NCBI RefSeq assembly: GCF_000828655.1
Contig: NZ_AP014509.1
Location: forward strand, 434,001-498,000
Source of the DNA: Thermotoga caldifontis AZM44c09
GTDB taxonomy: Bacteria > Thermotogota > Thermotogae > Thermotogales > DSM-5069
Direction: 5' to 3'
DNA: 64,000 nucleotides
Shown here: positions 51,811-61,688 of the stretch, piece by piece
Position numbering within the stretch: the first letter of the stretch is position 1
How the letters are laid out: each line of letters begins with the position of its first letter
Position numbers and translations under genes: made by a program
Notes under the pieces: model-generated
The model's input: only the letters and a program-made list of their open reading frames with translations
The model's database searches: none
Told to the model about the DNA's origin: nothing

Positions 51811-54471
51811 GTGATGGAATTCTTCGAGCGCGGTTATGAAAGTCATGCGATGGACAAACTCGCATCCATATTCTGTGAAGAGACGCAGGCAGAAGCCTGT
51901 GATGTGTATCTTTTTGAAGATCACAGATCCAGGTTCAGATTGGTCGGTTCGACGCACAAACGAGAGAGCGTCGGTCAGGAGAAGTTGGGTAAGGATGAGA
52001 TCGAAGGTTTGAAGGATAGTTTCTTGCTGGAATACAATGCGAAGACCATCGGTGCTGTGGTGTTGAAACAACCAAAAAAACTCGAAAATTTGCAGGGCTG
52101 GCTGGACGAACTTTCGAGGACACTCTGGGCTGCAGAGAAGATCGTATCTTTGCAGGAAGCGGTGAAAAAACATGAAATGCTCAGCGAACTGACCGATGTT
52201 TTCTACAGTTCCAGCGACACAGTCTCGCTGCTTAAAGGCACACTCGCGGTTATGAAGAAAGCCCTGAGCGCCGAAGCGGTTCTTTACTTTTCCAAGGCGG
52301 AGGAAGGTTACCTCTTCAAAGGCGCGGACGGTGTGGACAAGGATCAGCTGATATACGAAAAATTGCCGGCAAACCACAGTTTCGTGTCGAAAGTGGAAAA
52401 GTCCGATCAGGGTGTGGTGATGACGAAGATCCAGCTCGATTTTCTTGGTATCAAGGTCAAATCGGTTGTCGCCAGTCCTGCAAAGCTTGGAGGAAATGTT
52501 TTGGGTATCTTCATCGCCGTGAACAAGGTCGCTCCGGGTGGCTATCGTAGCAGGTACAGTTTCGAAGAAATGGACCTGTTGAGCTTGAGCGATATGGTGA
52601 AAAGGTACTGCCTTGCTTACACGCGCATGGAGTACCAGCTGGATCTCAAAGAACAGATAGAGCGTCTGACACTCAGCACGAAAGAGTACGAGAAATTGAT
52701 CCAGCAACAGCAGGAGTACCTGAGGAAGATGGACCTGACACACAGTCTGAGCAACGCGATGAGGGCGAGCTACGACCTGGTGAACGTGTACAAGATCTTG
52801 CTTTTGGGGTTGACTTCGGGTAGAGGTTTCGCATTCAACAGGGCACTGTTGCTGATCAGAGACAGAAAGACCGAGACGCTCGTGGGAAAGATGTGGCTCG
52901 GCCCTGAAGAAGGAGAAGACATCGAGAAGATCTGGAAAGAGGCCGAGCGCCGTGCGATGATTTATGGAGATTTTGCCCAGTATCTGCGCGAGGAAGCTCT
53001 GATGCTGGATGCGAAGAACAGTTTGACCACGCGCATAGAGGGAAGAATGTTCTATTACAAGGACCATCCGATCCTTGAAAGGGTGGTGCTCCGTAAGAGG
53101 ATAATCCATGTGACACCGTCGTTGATAGAAAGTTTTGGTCCATCAGTGCATGATCTTGTGAGCCTTCTCGGTGTTGATGAGTTCCTCGTGTTGCCGCTGG
53201 TCGGTCGCTGGGACACGATAGGTGTGGTGATACTCGACAACAAATTCACCAGGAAACCGATCAGCGAGATGGACGTGGAAGTGCTCAGGATAGTCACAGA
53301 CAGTGCCGGACTCGCCATAGAGAACGTGATGAACTACGAAGAGCTGAGGAAGAAGACCGAAAGCCTCGAGAAACAGAAGAACGTGATAGATTACCTTCAC
53401 AGGTTCACCGAAAACATTCTGCAGAACCTTTCGACGGGTGTCGCCGTGCTCGACAAAAACGGTCGCATCCTGCAATGCAACAGGAAGTTCTCTCACATCG
53501 TGGGATTACCCCAGGAACGGATCGTGGGAGAGCACTACACGGAGCTTGGACCCACCTTTCAGGATCTCTTCGAGGTCGCCATGACCATTCTGGAAAGGCG
53601 CGAGAACATCGAGCTGAACGAATACCGCATCGAAAGCACCCAGGGTGAAATCTTCCTCGACGTCAGGTACTCACCGCTTTGGGATCCAGCGAACGAATCC
53701 ATCACGGGCGTCATCGTCACTCTGGAAGACGTCACGCAGAGGGTCAGGATGGAGCAGGAAAACAAAGAGAGAGAAAAGCTCGCCCTGCTCGGTGAGGTCG
53801 CGGCGCGGGTGGCGCACGAGTTGAGAAATCCCATCACGGTGATCGGGGGATTCATAAACAGGGCAAAGAAGAATCTGTCCAACCCCGGGACTGTCGAAAA
53901 GTATCTGGACGTCATATCGAAAGAGGTCGAGAACCTTGAAAGGATTGTGACGGAGATCTTGGAATTCAGCAAACCGAAATCGATCCTGGAGTTCACCGAA
54001 TTCGACATCAACGAACTGATTCAAGAAGTTGTCTATCTCATGCAAGAAAAAGCGAGCAGAGCGAATGTTATAATAGAAACAAGACTTTCGAGCGCGGCAA
54101 AAGTCGTCGCAGACAGGACCAAATTGAAGAGGGTTCTCATCAACCTCGTTCAGAATGCCGTGGAGGCCTCGCCTCCCAACGGTAAGATAGTCATCAAGTC
54201 TTTCAAGGAAGCTGAGAAAGTCGTTGTGTCGGTCTTCAACACGGGTCAGCCTCTTTCGGAGAACGAACTGAAGAAGATCTTCACACCGTTCTACACGACC
54301 AAGACGCAAGGAACAGGCCTGGGATTACCGATTTGCAAGAAGATCATCGAAGATGAACACGGTGGCAGGATCTGGGCCGAACCGAAGAATGACGGCATGG
54401 AGTTTTTGTTCGAAATCCCTGTGAAGGGAGGAAACAAGAATGGCAAAAGCCAAGATCCTCGTTGTGGATGA
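51811..54471 (+). CDS. Cytoplasmic sensor histidine kinase with GAF and PAS domains
   Basis: This 886-residue protein has no membrane helices. Two or three GAF-like domains occupy about 10-120, 125-265 and 320-505, with a coiled coil near 275-300. A PAS domain follows at about 530-640 (GVAVLDKNGRILQCNRKFSH). The HisKA domain has the phospho-acceptor His669 in ARVAHELRNPITVIGGF, and the ATPase domain has the N-box NLVQNAVEASPPN and the G2 box GTGLGLPICKKI. It should autophosphorylate in response to soluble ligands and pass phosphate to the receiver protein whose gene overlaps its end by 32 bases. It starts with GTG or the adjacent ATG. The signal is unknown. Confidence 0.92.
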   Translation: MMEFFERGYESHAMDKLASIFCEETQAEACDVYLFEDHRSRFRLVGSTHKRESVGQEKLGKDEIEGLKDSFLLEYNAKTIGAVVLKQPKKLENLQGWLDELSRTLWAAEKIVSLQEAVKKHEMLSELTDVFYSSSDTVSLLKGTLAVMKKALSAEAVLYFSKAEEGYLFKGADGVDKDQLIYEKLPANHSFVSKVEKSDQGVVMTKIQLDFLGIKVKSVVASPAKLGGNVLGIFIAVNKVAPGGYRSRYSFEEMDLLSLSDMVKRYCLAYTRMEYQLDLKEQIERLTLSTKEYEKLIQQQQEYLRKMDLTHSLSNAMRASYDLVNVYKILLLGLTSGRGFAFNRALLLIRDRKTETLVGKMWLGPEEGEDIEKIWKEAERRAMIYGDFAQYLREEALMLDAKNSLTTRIEGRMFYYKDHPILERVVLRKRIIHVTPSLIESFGPSVHDLVSLLGVDEFLVLPLVGRWDTIGVVILDNKFTRKPISEMDVEVLRIVTDSAGLAIENVMNYEELRKKTESLEKQKNVIDYLHRFTENILQNLSTGVAVLDKNGRILQCNRKFSHIVGLPQERIVGEHYTELGPTFQDLFEVAMTILERRENIELNEYRIESTQGEIFLDVRYSPLWDPANESITGVIVTLEDVTQRVRMEQENKEREKLALLGEVAARVAHELRNPITVIGGFINRAKKNLSNPGTVEKYLDVISKEVENLERIVTEILEFSKPKSILEFTEFDINELIQEVVYLMQEKASRANVIIETRLSSAAKVVADRTKLKRVLINLVQNAVEASPPNGKIVIKSFKEAEKVVVSVFNTGQPLSENELKKIFTPFYTTKTQGTGLGLPICKKIIEDEHGGRIWAEPKNDGMEFLFEIPVKGGNKNGKSQDPRCG

Positions 54472-54799
54472 CGAGGAAAACATAAGGTTTCTGCTGAGCG
54501 AAGAACTCGCGGACGAAGGTTACGATGTGCAGACCGCCAAGGATGCGGAAGAGTGTCTGAAAAAGTTCGAGAAAGAATCCTTCGACCTGGTGATCTTGGA
54601 CATCGAGATGCCGGGTAAGAATGGTATAGAAGTGGCGGGCGAGTTGAGGAAAAGGTTCCCCGGGCTGAAGATCGTCCTTCTGACGGCGTATTCACACTAC
54701 AAGTACGACCTCTCTTCCTGGGCAGCCGACGCCTACGTGGTCAAGTCGGCGGATCTGACTGAACTGAAGCGAACGATCGAAGAGCTCTTGAAGATGTGA
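54440..54799 (+). CDS. Single-domain response regulator (CheY-like receiver)
   Basis: This 119-residue receiver has the acidic pair DD at 10-11, phospho-acceptor Asp54 in LVILDIEMPGK, the Thr in LTAYSHYK and Lys102 in VVKSADLTE, so all active residues are present. There is no output domain, so it acts through protein contact, as CheY or Spo0F do. It overlaps the kinase gene by 32 bases in another frame, with its ribosome site inside the kinase C-terminus, so the two are made together. IleS follows 12 bases later. Confidence 0.93.
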   Translation: MAKAKILVVDDEENIRFLLSEELADEGYDVQTAKDAEECLKKFEKESFDLVILDIEMPGKNGIEVAGELRKRFPGLKIVLLTAYSHYKYDLSSWAADAYVVKSADLTELKRTIEELLKM

Positions 54800-54811
54800 G
54801 GAGGTGTCGCT

Positions 54812-57547
54812 TTGGACTACAGAGAGACTCTGAATTTACCGAACACATCGTTCCCGATGCGGGCGAATTTGGTCGAAAAAGAACCGCAGATTCTCGAACG
54901 CTGGAAGAAACTCGACGTTTACAGATACATCCTGAAAACGAGGGAACATCGTCCCTTGTTCGTCCTGCACGACGGACCTCCCTACGCGAACGGAGCGATA
55001 CACATAGGTACGGCGATGAACAAAATTCTGAAAGATATGGTGATCAGGTATAAAACCCTGAGGGGATTCCGTACACCGTACGTACCCGGTTGGGACACGC
55101 ACGGTTTGCCGATCGAGCACCGCGTCACAACGATGCTGAAAGAAAAGGCAGAAAAGATGACGCCACAGGAGATCAGAAGAGAGTGCGAAAAATTCGCCAG
55201 AGAACAGATAGAGATCCAGAAGCGTCAGTTCCAGAGGCTCGGCGTGATAGGAGACTGGGACAACTACTACGCCACGCTCGAACCCGAGTACGAGTACAGG
55301 GTGTACACGGTGTTCAAAAAGTTCGTTGAGGACGGTTACGTCTACAGGGAGAAGAAACCGGTTCTGTGGTGCATCACGTGCAAAACTGCGCTGGCGCAGG
55401 CTGAGATAGAGTACCACGATCACGTCTCTCCTTCCATCTACGTCAAGCTCAAAATGAAGGATGCTGACGAATACATCGTCATCTGGACGACTACGCCGTG
55501 GACACTGCCAGCCAACACGGGAGTAGCCGTGCATCCGGAAGAAACCTACGTGAGGTTGAGGGTGAACGGTGAAGTCTGGATCGTGGCAGAAAGATTGCTG
55601 GAGCAGTTCGTGAAAGAGATCGGCCTGAAGGATTATTCCGTTTTAGAGAGATTCAGCGGTCGTTCGCTCGAGGGTAGAACCGCGATCAGTCCGCTGTCAA
55701 AGAGAGATTCGCGGATCATACTGGCCGACTTCGTCGATATGGAAACCGGAACGGGCTGTGTCCACGTGGCGCCAGGCCACGGTGAAGAGGACTACGAGTA
55801 CGGTTACAAGTTGTACGGGCTGGACGTACTCTCGCCGGTGGACGAGAAAGGTCGTTTCACGAAGGAAGCTGGAAAGTACGAAGGTCTGAACGTGTTCGAT
55901 GCCAACAAGATCATCATGGAAGATTTGAAAAACATGGGCGTGCTGGTTCACGCTTCGACGATAACGCATTCTTATCCGCACTGCTGGAGGTGCAAGAATC
56001 CCGTAATCTTTCGGGCGACCGAGCAGTGGTTCATCTCCATAGACAAGAACGATCTGAGAAAGAAGCTTTTGGAACAGATAGAAACGGTCGAATGGATCCC
56101 GGACTGGGGCAAGAACAGGATCAAGGCGATGATCGAGGAACGTCCAGACTGGTGCATCTCGAGACAGAGAGTGTGGGGCATTCCGATCCCAGCGTTCAGG
56201 TGCAGATCGTGCGGTCACGTGAACCTGGATGGAAAGATCATCGAACATTTTGCAAGCATCGTCAGACAGAGAGGCACCAACGCGTGGTTCGAATTAAGCG
56301 AAAGAGAGCTCTTGCCTCCTGGTTATAGCTGCAGAAACTGTGGCTCGGGCGAACTCGAAAAGACGTACGACACGCTGGACGTCTGGATAGATTCCGGTGC
56401 GTCTTTCGAGGCAGTGCTGAACTCGAGGCCTGAACTCACCTTCCCGGCGCACATGTACTTGGAAGGGAGTGACCAGCACAGGGGCTGGTTCAACTCTTCG
56501 CTGGTTCTCTCGGTCGTCAAGCACGGTCGGCCACCTTACAGAACCGTTCTCACGCACGGGTTCATCAAAGACGAAGAAGGGAAGAAGATGAGCAAGTCGC
56601 TCGGGAACGTGGTCGATCCGCTCGAGGTCTGCTCGAAGTACGGCGCCGACGTGTTGAGGCTCTGGCTCGCGAGCAGTGACTATTTCAACGACATACGCAT
56701 AAGCTACAACATACTCATGCAGCAGGTGGAGGTGTACAAGAAGATAAGGAACACGATCAGGTACTTGCTCGGTAACCTGTACGACTTCACACCGAAAGAC
56801 GCGGTGCCTTACGAAAAGCTTCTGCCGATCGACAGATGGGCGCTTGGAAGGCTTCAGCAGATCATCGCGACCGTCACGGAGGGCTACGAGAGCTACGAAA
56901 TTTCGAAGGTCTACAACACCCTCGTCAAATACTGCTCGGTCGAACTGAGCGCGGTGTATCTGGACATCATCAAGGACCGACTCTACGTCGAAGGGAAAAA
57001 CTCGCTCAAACGAAGGTCCGCCCAGACGGTGCTCAGAGAGATCCTCAAATCCCTTCTGATCATGCTCTCGCCGATTCTCACCTTCACCTGCGAAGAAGCC
57101 TATTCGCATCTGTGTCAGGAAGACAGAAAGTTTGAAACCATCCACGCCGAAAGCTGGCCCGAATACAGAAAAGAGTGGATCGATGAACGGCTCATGGATG
57201 ATTTCGAGAAACTGTTCGAAGTCAGAGACGTCGCGTTGAAGTCGCTCGAGGAAGCCAGACAGGCCGATCTGATAGGTCATTCCTTAGATGCGAAACTCAC
57301 CGTGAAAGTTGGCGACGATGGCTTGTTCCGCCTGCTCGAAAGCTACAGGGACATTCTCGAAGAGTTCTTCATAGTGTCTCAGGTTGAACTGGAGAGAGGC
57401 GATGAAAGAATACAGGTGTTCGTGAGCAAGGCAGAAGGACAGAAGTGTGAAAGATGCTGGAAGTATCATCCTCTGACCAATTCGGACGCTCGTTTCCCGA
57501 ACGTTTGTCCAAGGTGTGTGGCGGTGCTCGAGGGTGAGCAAAAATGA
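54812..57547 (+). CDS. ileS: Isoleucyl-tRNA synthetase
   Basis: This 911-residue class I synthetase charges tRNA-Ile. The HIGH motif is [17 protein letters not shown] at about 55-71. The CP1 editing domain carries [16 protein letters not shown] and [19 protein letters not shown], and GSDQHRGWF is present. The KMSKS loop [11 protein letters not shown] lies at about 590. A C-terminal zinc finger reads CERCWKYHP with CPRC. This is the bacterial (IleS1-like) layout with editing site intact. It starts with TTG at 54812 after GAGGAGGTG. It overlaps pilT by 4 bases. Confidence 0.96.
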   Translation: MDYRETLNLPNTSFPMRANLVEKEPQILERWKKLDVYRYILKTREHRPLFVLHDGPPYANGAIHIGTAMNKILKDMVIRYKTLRGFRTPYVPGWDTHGLPIEHRVTTMLKEKAEKMTPQEIRRECEKFAREQIEIQKRQFQRLGVIGDWDNYYATLEPEYEYRVYTVFKKFVEDGYVYREKKPVLWCITCKTALAQAEIEYHDHVSPSIYVKLKMKDADEYIVIWTTTPWTLPANTGVAVHPEETYVRLRVNGEVWIVAERLLEQFVKEIGLKDYSVLERFSGRSLEGRTAISPLSKRDSRIILADFVDMETGTGCVHVAPGHGEEDYEYGYKLYGLDVLSPVDEKGRFTKEAGKYEGLNVFDANKIIMEDLKNMGVLVHASTITHSYPHCWRCKNPVIFRATEQWFISIDKNDLRKKLLEQIETVEWIPDWGKNRIKAMIEERPDWCISRQRVWGIPIPAFRCRSCGHVNLDGKIIEHFASIVRQRGTNAWFELSERELLPPGYSCRNCGSGELEKTYDTLDVWIDSGASFEAVLNSRPELTFPAHMYLEGSDQHRGWFNSSLVLSVVKHGRPPYRTVLTHGFIKDEEGKKMSKSLGNVVDPLEVCSKYGADVLRLWLASSDYFNDIRISYNILMQQVEVYKKIRNTIRYLLGNLYDFTPKDAVPYEKLLPIDRWALGRLQQIIATVTEGYESYEISKVYNTLVKYCSVELSAVYLDIIKDRLYVEGKNSLKRRSAQTVLREILKSLLIMLSPILTFTCEEAYSHLCQEDRKFETIHAESWPEYRKEWIDERLMDDFEKLFEVRDVALKSLEEARQADLIGHSLDAKLTVKVGDDGLFRLLESYRDILEEFFIVSQVELERGDERIQVFVSKAEGQKCERCWKYHPLTNSDARFPNVCPRCVAVLEGEQK

Positions 57548-58599
57548 TTGACATCTACGCTTTAGTGTCTGAGGCCTTCGCGAAGGGGGCCTCGGACGTT
57601 CATCTGTCCGCAGGTGTTCCTCCGGTGTACAGGATCGACGGAACGCTCGTGATGCAGAAACAGTACCCACCCGTGGGAGCCAAGGATCTGCTCGACGCGG
57701 TTCATAAGCTGTTCGAACAGCTGAACGTCAAAAGCGATGGTAAGAGAGAGGTCGACTTCGCATTCACCGTTGAGAACAAAGCGAGGGTTAGAGGGAACTT
57801 CTACTACGAGAGACGAAACCCTGCGCTCGCGCTGAGGCTGATCACGAGCAGGATCAGGACCTTCAGCGAGTTGGGGTTGCCCGAAATACTGAAGGACTTC
57901 GTCAGCAGAGATTCGGGCTTGATACTCATAGCGGGTCCCACGGGAAGCGGCAAATCGACGACGCTGGCGGCGATGATAGATTACATCAACGAGAATTTTC
58001 CGTACCACATCATCACGATTGAGGATCCCATCGAATACGTTTTCACGAACAAAAAATCCATCATACACCAGAGAGAGCTCGGTCAGGACACGAACAGCTT
58101 CTACGATGGGCTGAAATACGCTCTGAGGCAGGACCCGGACGTCATACTGGTCGGTGAAATGAGGGACCTCGAGACCATGGCGCTCGCGCTCACCGCTGCA
58201 GAAACGGGCCATCTGGTTCTGAGCACGATACACACCAACAGCGCGGCGAGTGCGCCGGAAAGGATCATAGATGTGTTCCCCGCGCACCAGCAGAAACAGA
58301 TAGCGATCCAGCTGGCGAACACGCTCGTTGCGGTCATATACCAGAGGTTGCTGAGACACGCTTCCGGTAAGGGTGTCGTGCCGGTGCTGGAGATACTCGT
58401 TGGAACGACGGCGGTCAAGAACCTCATAAGGGAGAACAAGCTCCACCAGATAGAGTCGATAATGCAGGCGAGCGCGAAGCAGGGTATGATCCTGTTCGAC
58501 GAAGCGCTCCTCAGGGCTTACTTCGCAGGATTGATAGACAAAGCCCAGCTCTACGAGTACTGTCGCAACCCTGAAGAGATGAGGAGAAAAGTGGGATGA
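57544..58599 (+). CDS. pilT: PilT-family type IV pilus retraction ATPase
   Basis: This 351-residue ATPase has the N-terminal PAS-like domain with [19 protein letters not shown], Walker [17 protein letters not shown], the Asp box [10 protein letters not shown], Walker [20 protein letters not shown] and the His box [14 protein letters not shown]. The AIRNLIRE-type motif at about 285-300 ([20 protein letters not shown]) supports PilT rather than PilB. It powers pilus retraction. The gene is embedded between ileS and prfA with 4-base overlaps on both sides. No other pilus genes are in the window. Confidence 0.95.
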   Translation: MIDIYALVSEAFAKGASDVHLSAGVPPVYRIDGTLVMQKQYPPVGAKDLLDAVHKLFEQLNVKSDGKREVDFAFTVENKARVRGNFYYERRNPALALRLITSRIRTFSELGLPEILKDFVSRDSGLILIAGPTGSGKSTTLAAMIDYINENFPYHIITIEDPIEYVFTNKKSIIHQRELGQDTNSFYDGLKYALRQDPDVILVGEMRDLETMALALTAAETGHLVLSTIHTNSAASAPERIIDVFPAHQQKQIAIQLANTLVAVIYQRLLRHASGKGVVPVLEILVGTTAVKNLIRENKLHQIESIMQASAKQGMILFDEALLRAYFAGLIDKAQLYEYCRNPEEMRRKVG

Positions 58600-59648
58600 A
58601 GGAACTGGTGAAATCGCTCGTCGAGAAAGCGAGAGAAAGGCTTCAAAAACTCCAGATCGAGCTCGCGAGGACAAACATCGACGTCGAAGAGATGAAGAAG
58701 CTGTCCATAGAATACTCGAAATTGGAAGAGATCGTTCAGCTCTACGAAGAGCTGGAGGAACTGGAGAGCGACATCGAGTTCTGGCAACAGGCCGTTCAAG
58801 AAGATCCCTTGGCAGAAAGAGAGCTCACATCGAGCAGACTGGAGTACGAGAGGAAGCTCTCGCAGCTGATCTCACTTTTGCTTCCAAGCAAAGACTACGA
58901 CAGCATCATCATGGAGATCAGGGCGGGTACCGGCGGGGAAGAAGCCGCGCTGTTCGCCGCGGATCTGTACAGGATGTACACGCGGTACGCGGAACGCAAG
59001 GGCTGGCAGGTTGAACTCGCGGACTTCCACGACACGGAGCTCGGAGGTTTCAAAGAGGTAGTACTCTTCGTGAGGGGAAAATCGGTCTACAAACATCTGA
59101 AGTGGGAGAGCGGTGTGCACAGAGTTCAGAGAGTTCCGATCACCGAATCTTCGGGCAGGATCCATACTTCCACCGCCACGGTGGCGATCCTGCCGGAAGT
59201 GAGCACCGTGGAGGTTCAGATAGATCCCAAAGATATCGAGATAGACACCTTCAAGGCGTCGGGACACGGTGGCCAGTACGTGAACAAGACCGAATCGGCG
59301 GTGAGGGTGATCCATATCCCGACGGGAATAGTCGTGAGCTGTCAGAGTGAAAGATCGCAGCACCAGAACAAAGAAAGAGCGCTCGCTATACTCAGGGCGA
59401 AGCTGTTCCAGTTGAAACAGGAAGAGCTGATGGAAGAACTCTCGAGGCAGAGGAAGAGTCAGATCAAGACCGCGGAGCGGAGCGAGAAGATAAGAACCTA
59501 CAACTTTCCTCAAAACCGCGTGACCGACCACAGGATCGACTACACCAGCTACAGACTCAAGGAGATCATGGATGGCGATCTTGACGAGCTCGTATCCAAG
59601 TTGCTGGAGTTCGAACTCGCCGAGACGGCGAAACGCATTCTGAGCTGA
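58596..59648 (+). CDS. prfA: Peptide chain release factor 1
   Basis: This 350-residue factor ends translation at UAA and UAG. The catalytic GGQ motif is in [17 protein letters not shown] near residue 225. The stop-codon recognition motif PxT appears as PIT in [15 protein letters not shown], the RF1 form rather than SPF of RF2. The N-terminal coiled-coil domain and [16 protein letters not shown] are typical. It is followed by the tRNA-Ala gene with its own promoter. Length is usual for RF1. Confidence 0.96.
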   Translation: MKELVKSLVEKARERLQKLQIELARTNIDVEEMKKLSIEYSKLEEIVQLYEELEELESDIEFWQQAVQEDPLAERELTSSRLEYERKLSQLISLLLPSKDYDSIIMEIRAGTGGEEAALFAADLYRMYTRYAERKGWQVELADFHDTELGGFKEVVLFVRGKSVYKHLKWESGVHRVQRVPITESSGRIHTSTATVAILPEVSTVEVQIDPKDIEIDTFKASGHGGQYVNKTESAVRVIHIPTGIVVSCQSERSQHQNKERALAILRAKLFQLKQEELMEELSRQRKSQIKTAERSEKIRTYNFPQNRVTDHRIDYTSYRLKEIMDGDLDELVSKLLEFELAETAKRILS

Positions 59649-59688
59649 TCGTGGTTCAATCCACGGACAATCTGGAGAGTTTTGCCCC

Positions 59689-59717
59689 TTGAACAACGAC
59701 TCGTGTTGGTCTATAAT
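59689..59717 (+). promoter_or_regulatory. Promoter of tRNA-Ala
   Basis: TTGAAC (59689-59694) and consensus TATAAT (59712-59717) with an ideal 17-bp spacer, 12 bases before the tRNA. Confidence 0.85.
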
Positions 59718-59728
59718 TTCAATTGCCT

Positions 59729-59804
59729 GGGGCCGTAGCTCAGCTGGGAGAGCGCTACCTTCGCAAGGTAGAAGTCGTGGGTTCGAATCCCATCGGCTCC
59801 ACCA
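59729..59804 (+). tRNA. tRNA-Ala (anticodon CGC)
   Basis: The 76-base cloverleaf has acceptor arms GGGGCCG and CGGCTCC with a G3-U70 wobble, the alanine identity pair. The anticodon arm CTACC-TTCGCAA-GGTAG places CGC at 34-36, reading GCG. The T arm is GTGGG-TTCGAAT-CCCAT. The CCA end is encoded. Confidence 0.97.
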
Positions 59805-59830
59805 AACGGGGCAAGACGGCCCCGTTTTTT
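59804..59830 (+). terminator. Terminator of tRNA-Ala
   Basis: AACGGGGC and GCCCCGTT form an 8-bp stem around AAGACG, ending in TTTTTT; it begins right after the CCA end. Confidence 0.9.
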
Positions 59831-59856
59831 GTATCATCTCAGTGAGGTGATCCTCC

Positions 59857-61209
59857 ATGCCGCTGGTACCCCCACACAACCTTGAGGCCGAAGAAGCTGT
59901 GATCGGAAGCATACTCATAGATCCCAGCGTAGTGAACGACGTGATGGAAGTTCTCAGAAGCAGCGATTTCTACTCGAAGAAGCACCAGGTCATATTCGCA
60001 GCCATGGAGAAGCTGTACGAGCGCGGCGATCCCATAGACGTGTTGTCGGTTTGCGAAGAGCTGAAAAGGTCAGGCCAGATGAAGTTCGTGGGTAGTGAAC
60101 TGGATGTGGCGAGACTTGCGGAAGCCGTTCCGACGTCGGCGCACGTGATGCATTACGCAAAGATAGTGCTCGACAAGTCCATACTCAGGAGTCTGATAGA
60201 AGCTGGAAGGAACATCGTCGAGTCTGCGTACGAAGAACGGGAAGTCGACGAGATCCTGGACGAGGCTGAGAGGATCGTTTTCGATATAGCCGAATCCAGG
60301 GCCACGAAGACTTACGATCACATCGGCTCGATCATGCACGCGGTGTTCGAGAACCTTGAAGAACTCAGGCTGAAAAGCAGTGCAGCACCTGAGCCCGGGG
60401 CGGTAGTGAGCGGTCTGCCGACAGGCTTTCGTGTTCTGGACAGACAGACTTCCGGTTTTCACAAGTCCGATCTGATCATAATCGCCGCGAGGCCCTCGGT
60501 CGGTAAGACGGCGTTCGCTCTCACGATAGCGCGCAACATGGCGGTCAAGTTCAACCTGTCCGTGGGCATATTCAGCCTGGAAATGTCCAAGGAGCAGCTG
60601 GCGCAGAGGCTTTTGTGCAGCGAGTCGAGAGTCGATCTGCACAAGATCAGAACGGGTTATCTGAGCGATCAGGAATGGGAAAGATTGACCATAGGAGCTT
60701 CGAGACTTTACAAGGCGAACATCATCGTGGACGATGAACCTTCTCTCGATCCGAGAACCCTTCGTGCGAAGGCCCGGAGGATGAAGAGAGAATACAACAT
60801 CGACGCCATATTCGTGGATTACCTGCAGCTGATGCACACGCGGGGTGGGAGTCACGAGAGCAGGCAGCAGGAGATATCGGAGATCTCGAGGTCTTTGAAA
60901 TTGCTCGCCAGAGAACTCGACATAGCCGTGGTGGCGCTCTCACAGCTGTCGCGTGCCGTCGAGACACGCGAGGACAAAAGGCCGAGGTTGAGCGATCTGA
61001 GGGAATCCGGTGCGATAGAACAGGATGCGGACACGGTGCTGTTCATCTACCGTGAGGAATACTACAAAAAGAGCGAAAAGCTCCACGAACCGCACGAGGC
61101 GGAGATAATAATCGGAAAGCAGAGGAACGGACCCATCGGAACCGTGAAACTCATGTTCGAACCGCAGACGGCATCTTTCTACGAACTGGAAAGGATCGAG
61201 GTGGAATGA
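59857..61209 (+). CDS. dnaB: Replicative DNA helicase DnaB
   Basis: This 450-residue helicase has the N-terminal DnaB domain (PHNLEAEEAVIGSILIDPSV), a linker, and a RecA-type C-terminal domain with Walker A ARPSVGKTAFALTIARNM at about 211-228. SVGIFSLEMSKEQLAQRLLC, the Walker B IDAIFVDYLQLMH and DLRESGAIEQDADTVLFIYR complete the set. It unwinds DNA at the fork as a hexamer. No intein is present and length is normal. It starts with ATG at 59857 after GTGAGGTGATC. It overlaps ispF by 4 bases. Confidence 0.96.
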   Translation: MPLVPPHNLEAEEAVIGSILIDPSVVNDVMEVLRSSDFYSKKHQVIFAAMEKLYERGDPIDVLSVCEELKRSGQMKFVGSELDVARLAEAVPTSAHVMHYAKIVLDKSILRSLIEAGRNIVESAYEEREVDEILDEAERIVFDIAESRATKTYDHIGSIMHAVFENLEELRLKSSAAPEPGAVVSGLPTGFRVLDRQTSGFHKSDLIIIAARPSVGKTAFALTIARNMAVKFNLSVGIFSLEMSKEQLAQRLLCSESRVDLHKIRTGYLSDQEWERLTIGASRLYKANIIVDDEPSLDPRTLRAKARRMKREYNIDAIFVDYLQLMHTRGGSHESRQQEISEISRSLKLLARELDIAVVALSQLSRAVETREDKRPRLSDLRESGAIEQDADTVLFIYREEYYKKSEKLHEPHEAEIIIGKQRNGPIGTVKLMFEPQTASFYELERIEVE

Positions 61210-61688
61210 ACGTCAGGGTGGGTGTAGGAACAGACAGACACGCCTTCAAGAAACCTGGAAAGACGGTTCTCGGCGGAGTCGTTGTGAGTGAAGAGTTTGG
61301 ACTCGAGGGCCATTCGGACGCCGATGTGGTCTGCCACGCACTGATCGATGCGTTGCTCGGCGCGGCAGGGCTCGGGGACATCGGAGAATACTTCGATCAG
61401 AGTGAGCGATGGCGCAACGCTTCAAGTTTGATGATGTTGCGCCAGATACGTGATCTTGTCTCGAAGAAAGGCTGGAGCATAGTCAACGTCGATGTGACCG
61501 TCACCTGCGGTGTGTTGAAGCTGTCGCCTTTCAGAGAAAAGATGGTGGAAACGCTCTCCGACGCTCTGCAAATATCAAGAGAGAACACGAACGTGAAGTT
61601 CAAAACGGCCAACGGCTTGGGTTTCGAAGCGAGTGAAGGTGTTTCTGCGATCGCGGTCTGTTTGCTTTCAAGGGATCCTGCCAGTTGA
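61206..61688 (+). CDS. ispF: 2-C-methyl-D-erythritol 2,4-cyclodiphosphate synthase
   Basis: IspF makes the cyclodiphosphate intermediate of the non-mevalonate isoprenoid pathway. The 160-residue protein has the zinc-binding DRH in GVGTDRHAF, GLEGHSDADVVCHALIDALL with His and Asp, GLGDIGEYF, and the C-terminal KFKTANGLGFEASEGVSAIA. It is the usual length and trimeric by family. The 3' end overlaps the converging minus-strand gene by 21 bases. Confidence 0.95.
   Translation: MNVRVGVGTDRHAFKKPGKTVLGGVVVSEEFGLEGHSDADVVCHALIDALLGAAGLGDIGEYFDQSERWRNASSLMMLRQIRDLVSKKGWSIVNVDVTVTCGVLKLSPFREKMVETLSDALQISRENTNVKFKTANGLGFEASEGVSAIAVCLLSRDPAS

Noticed and set aside
51709-53109. 466-codon minus-strand open frame opposite the histidine kinase
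   Set aside because: Shadow of the kinase GAF region; composition (many His, Phe, Gln) and lack of a ribosome site argue against it.
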